A stretch of DNA of 56,957 bases from SIBU01 sp964430335 (GTDB taxonomy: Bacteria; Patescibacteriota; Minisyncoccia; Phycocordibacterales; SIBU01). A program made the position numbers and the translations under genes. Under the pieces are notes generated by a model. That model ran no database searches. It saw only the letters and a list, made by a program, of their open reading frames with translations, and was not told where the DNA came from. The stretch covers positions 1 to 56,957 of the forward strand of contig CAYSEN010000004.1 of the NCBI GenBank assembly GCA_964430335.1. The letters run 5' to 3'. Shown piece by piece: positions 56,239-56,957 of this stretch. The stretch's first letter is position 1; the number at the start of each line of letters is the position of its first letter.

Positions 56239-56244
56239 ATTATA
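56239..56244 (-). promoter_or_regulatory. -10 box of pilB-pilC
   Basis: TATAAT preceded by TGA (extended -10). Predicted leader of about 7 nt. No -35 box is visible. Confidence 0.55.
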
Positions 56245-56280
56245 TCAAAAAAACTAAATTACTTTCTCCACAGTACAATA

Positions 56281-56307
56281 AAAAAGACGTACAGATTCTG
56301 TACGTCT
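56281..56307 (-). terminator. Terminator after the zinc-ribbon gene
   Basis: AGACGTACAG/CTGTACGTCT with a short loop and a T run on the minus strand, 15 nt after the stop. Confidence 0.88.
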
Positions 56308-56321
56308 AACCAAAAGAACTA

Positions 56322-56618
56322 TCAGGACCAACCCGTGCCTTTACGCTTGGTCCTTGTAGCCGAACCCCAGCCAGTACCCATTACTTGTGGTGCCGGAACG
56401 GGCACAGCAGGTTCAGTCTTAGTCGGAGCTTTTTCGGGTGTGACCTCTAGAGCCTGGGTAAGTAACGGTTTTTTGCAAACCGCACAAACGAAGGTGCTAG
56501 GGTTCCTCGGGATCATATCGGTCCCCCAACCCATCACAACTTCGAACAGAGGTTTGTAAACCACAGTGGTCTTGCTCTGACAGGTGGCACAACTACCGGT
56601 GAACGATTTATTGCTCAT
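56322..56618 (-). CDS. Small double-CxxC zinc-ribbon protein under T-box control
   Basis: 98 residues. Two CxxC pairs, CATC (about 10-13) and CAVC (about 45-48), form a likely zinc ribbon. The C-terminal half is Pro/Val/Ala-rich and ends in a basic Gly/Trp tail (GTGWGSATRTKRKGTGWS). The family is not recognised. It follows a T-box riboswitch on the same strand and is terminated before pilB, so it is the only gene the T-box can control in this window. The small zinc protein anti-TRAP of Bacillus subtilis is also T-box-controlled, but no homology is visible. Confidence 0.65.
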   Translation of the reverse strand: MSNKSFTGSCATCQSKTTVVYKPLFEVVMGWGTDMIPRNPSTFVCAVCKKPLLTQALEVTPEKAPTKTEPAVPVPAPQVMGTGWGSATRTKRKGTGWS

Positions 56619-56641
56619 AACTTAAATTTATGCGGGAAAAC

Positions 56642-56692
56642 AAAAATCCCGCCCCCATCATGCAACAAAAAGTTACATAATAAGGGCGGGAT
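56642..56692 (-). terminator. T-box terminator hairpin
   Basis: TCCCGCCC (56684-56691) pairs with GGGCGGGA (56647-56654), then a T run to 56642. Its 5' strand is shared with the antiterminator. Confidence 0.9.
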
Positions 56693-56950
56693 TCGTATTT
56701 CGCACAAGCTTTATGCTTTGCAATTCCGATAAACCGCGGTACCACCTTAATTCTCAGGATAGCCAAAGCTTCCTGAACTTTCATTGACTCCGCTTGCGCG
56801 ACATCAATTATCTCTTTTACGGGAGAACCCGGACCCTCACCTCGCTTCAGACGTATCTGACGAAGCAAAAATCTTTCTGTTCAATTGCTTGAAACTGTCT
56901 AGCCCCAACCCCCAAAAGCCTTGCCTTTGAGGAACTAGACGTGAAATTTG
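56642..56950 (-). promoter_or_regulatory. T-box riboswitch leader
   Basis: The T-box core AAGGTGGTACCGCGG is on the minus strand (56734-56748). The antiterminator can be drawn exactly: UAAGG (56745-56749) with CCUUA (56681-56685), a 7-nt bulge UGGUACC (56738-56744), and GCGG (56734-56737) with CCGC (56686-56689). The 3' strand is also the 5' strand of the terminator, so the two are exclusive. A Stem III-like hairpin lies just upstream (56755-56775), and other hairpins cover 56780-56940. T-boxes bind a tRNA through a Stem I specifier codon and through the tRNA CCA end; uncharged tRNA allows read-through. I cannot place Stem I or the specifier with confidence. Confidence 0.88.
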
Positions 56951-56957
56951 TTTTTTT

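Noticed and set aside
56608..56868. An 86-codon open frame on the minus strand across the T-box
   Set aside because: It reads through the T-box core and terminator stem, and the encoded protein has no recognisable domain; the RNA structure explains the sequence better.
1..56957. CRISPR arrays, tRNA or rRNA genes, insertion sequences, prophage
   Set aside because: No regularly spaced repeats, no cloverleaf with T-arm consensus, no transposase or phage genes seen; the 7-nt repeats are too short and degenerate for CRISPR.
1..56957. Alternative genetic code (TGA as Gly, as in some CPR groups)
   Set aside because: TGA ends real genes here (for example the genes ending at 46501 and 25679), and no in-frame TGA is needed in conserved proteins.

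Overview
The window looks like part of a Candidate Phyla Radiation (Patescibacteria) genome, most likely a Parcubacteria-type lineage. The evidence is the combination of: a str-S10-spc ribosomal cluster lacking rpmD (L30) between rpsE and rplO; an archaeal-type UMP kinase between adk and map; a split ComEC; a large secreted protein with an N-terminal coil, a peptidoglycan-binding domain and IPT/TIG repeats; a type IV pilus-like locus; short divergent core enzymes; and almost no Shine-Dalgarno sequences before core genes. TGA is used as a stop, so the code is the standard bacterial one. The sequence is a metagenome-style scaffold: each of two 100-N gaps is flanked by an exact 55-nt duplication.

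Layout. 1-7.1 kb: a cold-shock protein, a His-box membrane hydroxylase, a ccdA / thioredoxin-like / ATP-grasp operon, infC-rpmI-rplT, a beta-CASP nuclease and a small membrane protein. 7.1-7.3 kb: a strongly structured RNA with its own -10 box and terminator, best explained as 6S RNA. 7.4-12.5 kb: ndk, a VirD4/TraG-like ATPase and two unknown genes. 12.5-37.7 kb (all on the minus strand): rpsL-rpsG, fusA, tuf-rpsJ, rplC-D-W-B, rpsS-V-C-P-rpmC-rpsQ-N-X-E-rpsN-H-F-R-E-O-secY, then adk-pyrH-map. This conserved order is interrupted at operon joints by accessory genes: a metallopeptidase, an SPFH protein and an unknown between rpsG and fusA; a giant surface protein between fusA and tuf; two small Cys-rich genes between rpsJ and rplC. 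37.7-48.9 kb: site-2 protease, rpmB, NUDIX, split comEC, superoxide dismutase, RNase H, recJ, HIT, and tpiA-pgk. 49-56.2 kb: a four-gene prepilin/pseudopilin operon convergent with pilB-pilC. 56.3-56.96 kb: a zinc-ribbon gene behind a complete T-box antiterminator/terminator.

The most interesting signals are mainly non-coding. They are the T-box in front of a gene that is not an obvious amino-acid gene, the 6S-like RNA, and three families of degenerate 7-nt-period repeats that lie upstream of genes and also in frame inside RNase H and RecJ. Others are near-identical promoters for tuf and rpsS, several promoters placed so that transcripts should be leaderless, long perfect GC-rich terminators (one copy inside comEC), and a scatter of single-gene cassettes richer in G+C than the core genes. 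Both assembly breaks fall at the ends of such cassettes, which suggests population-level variability there.
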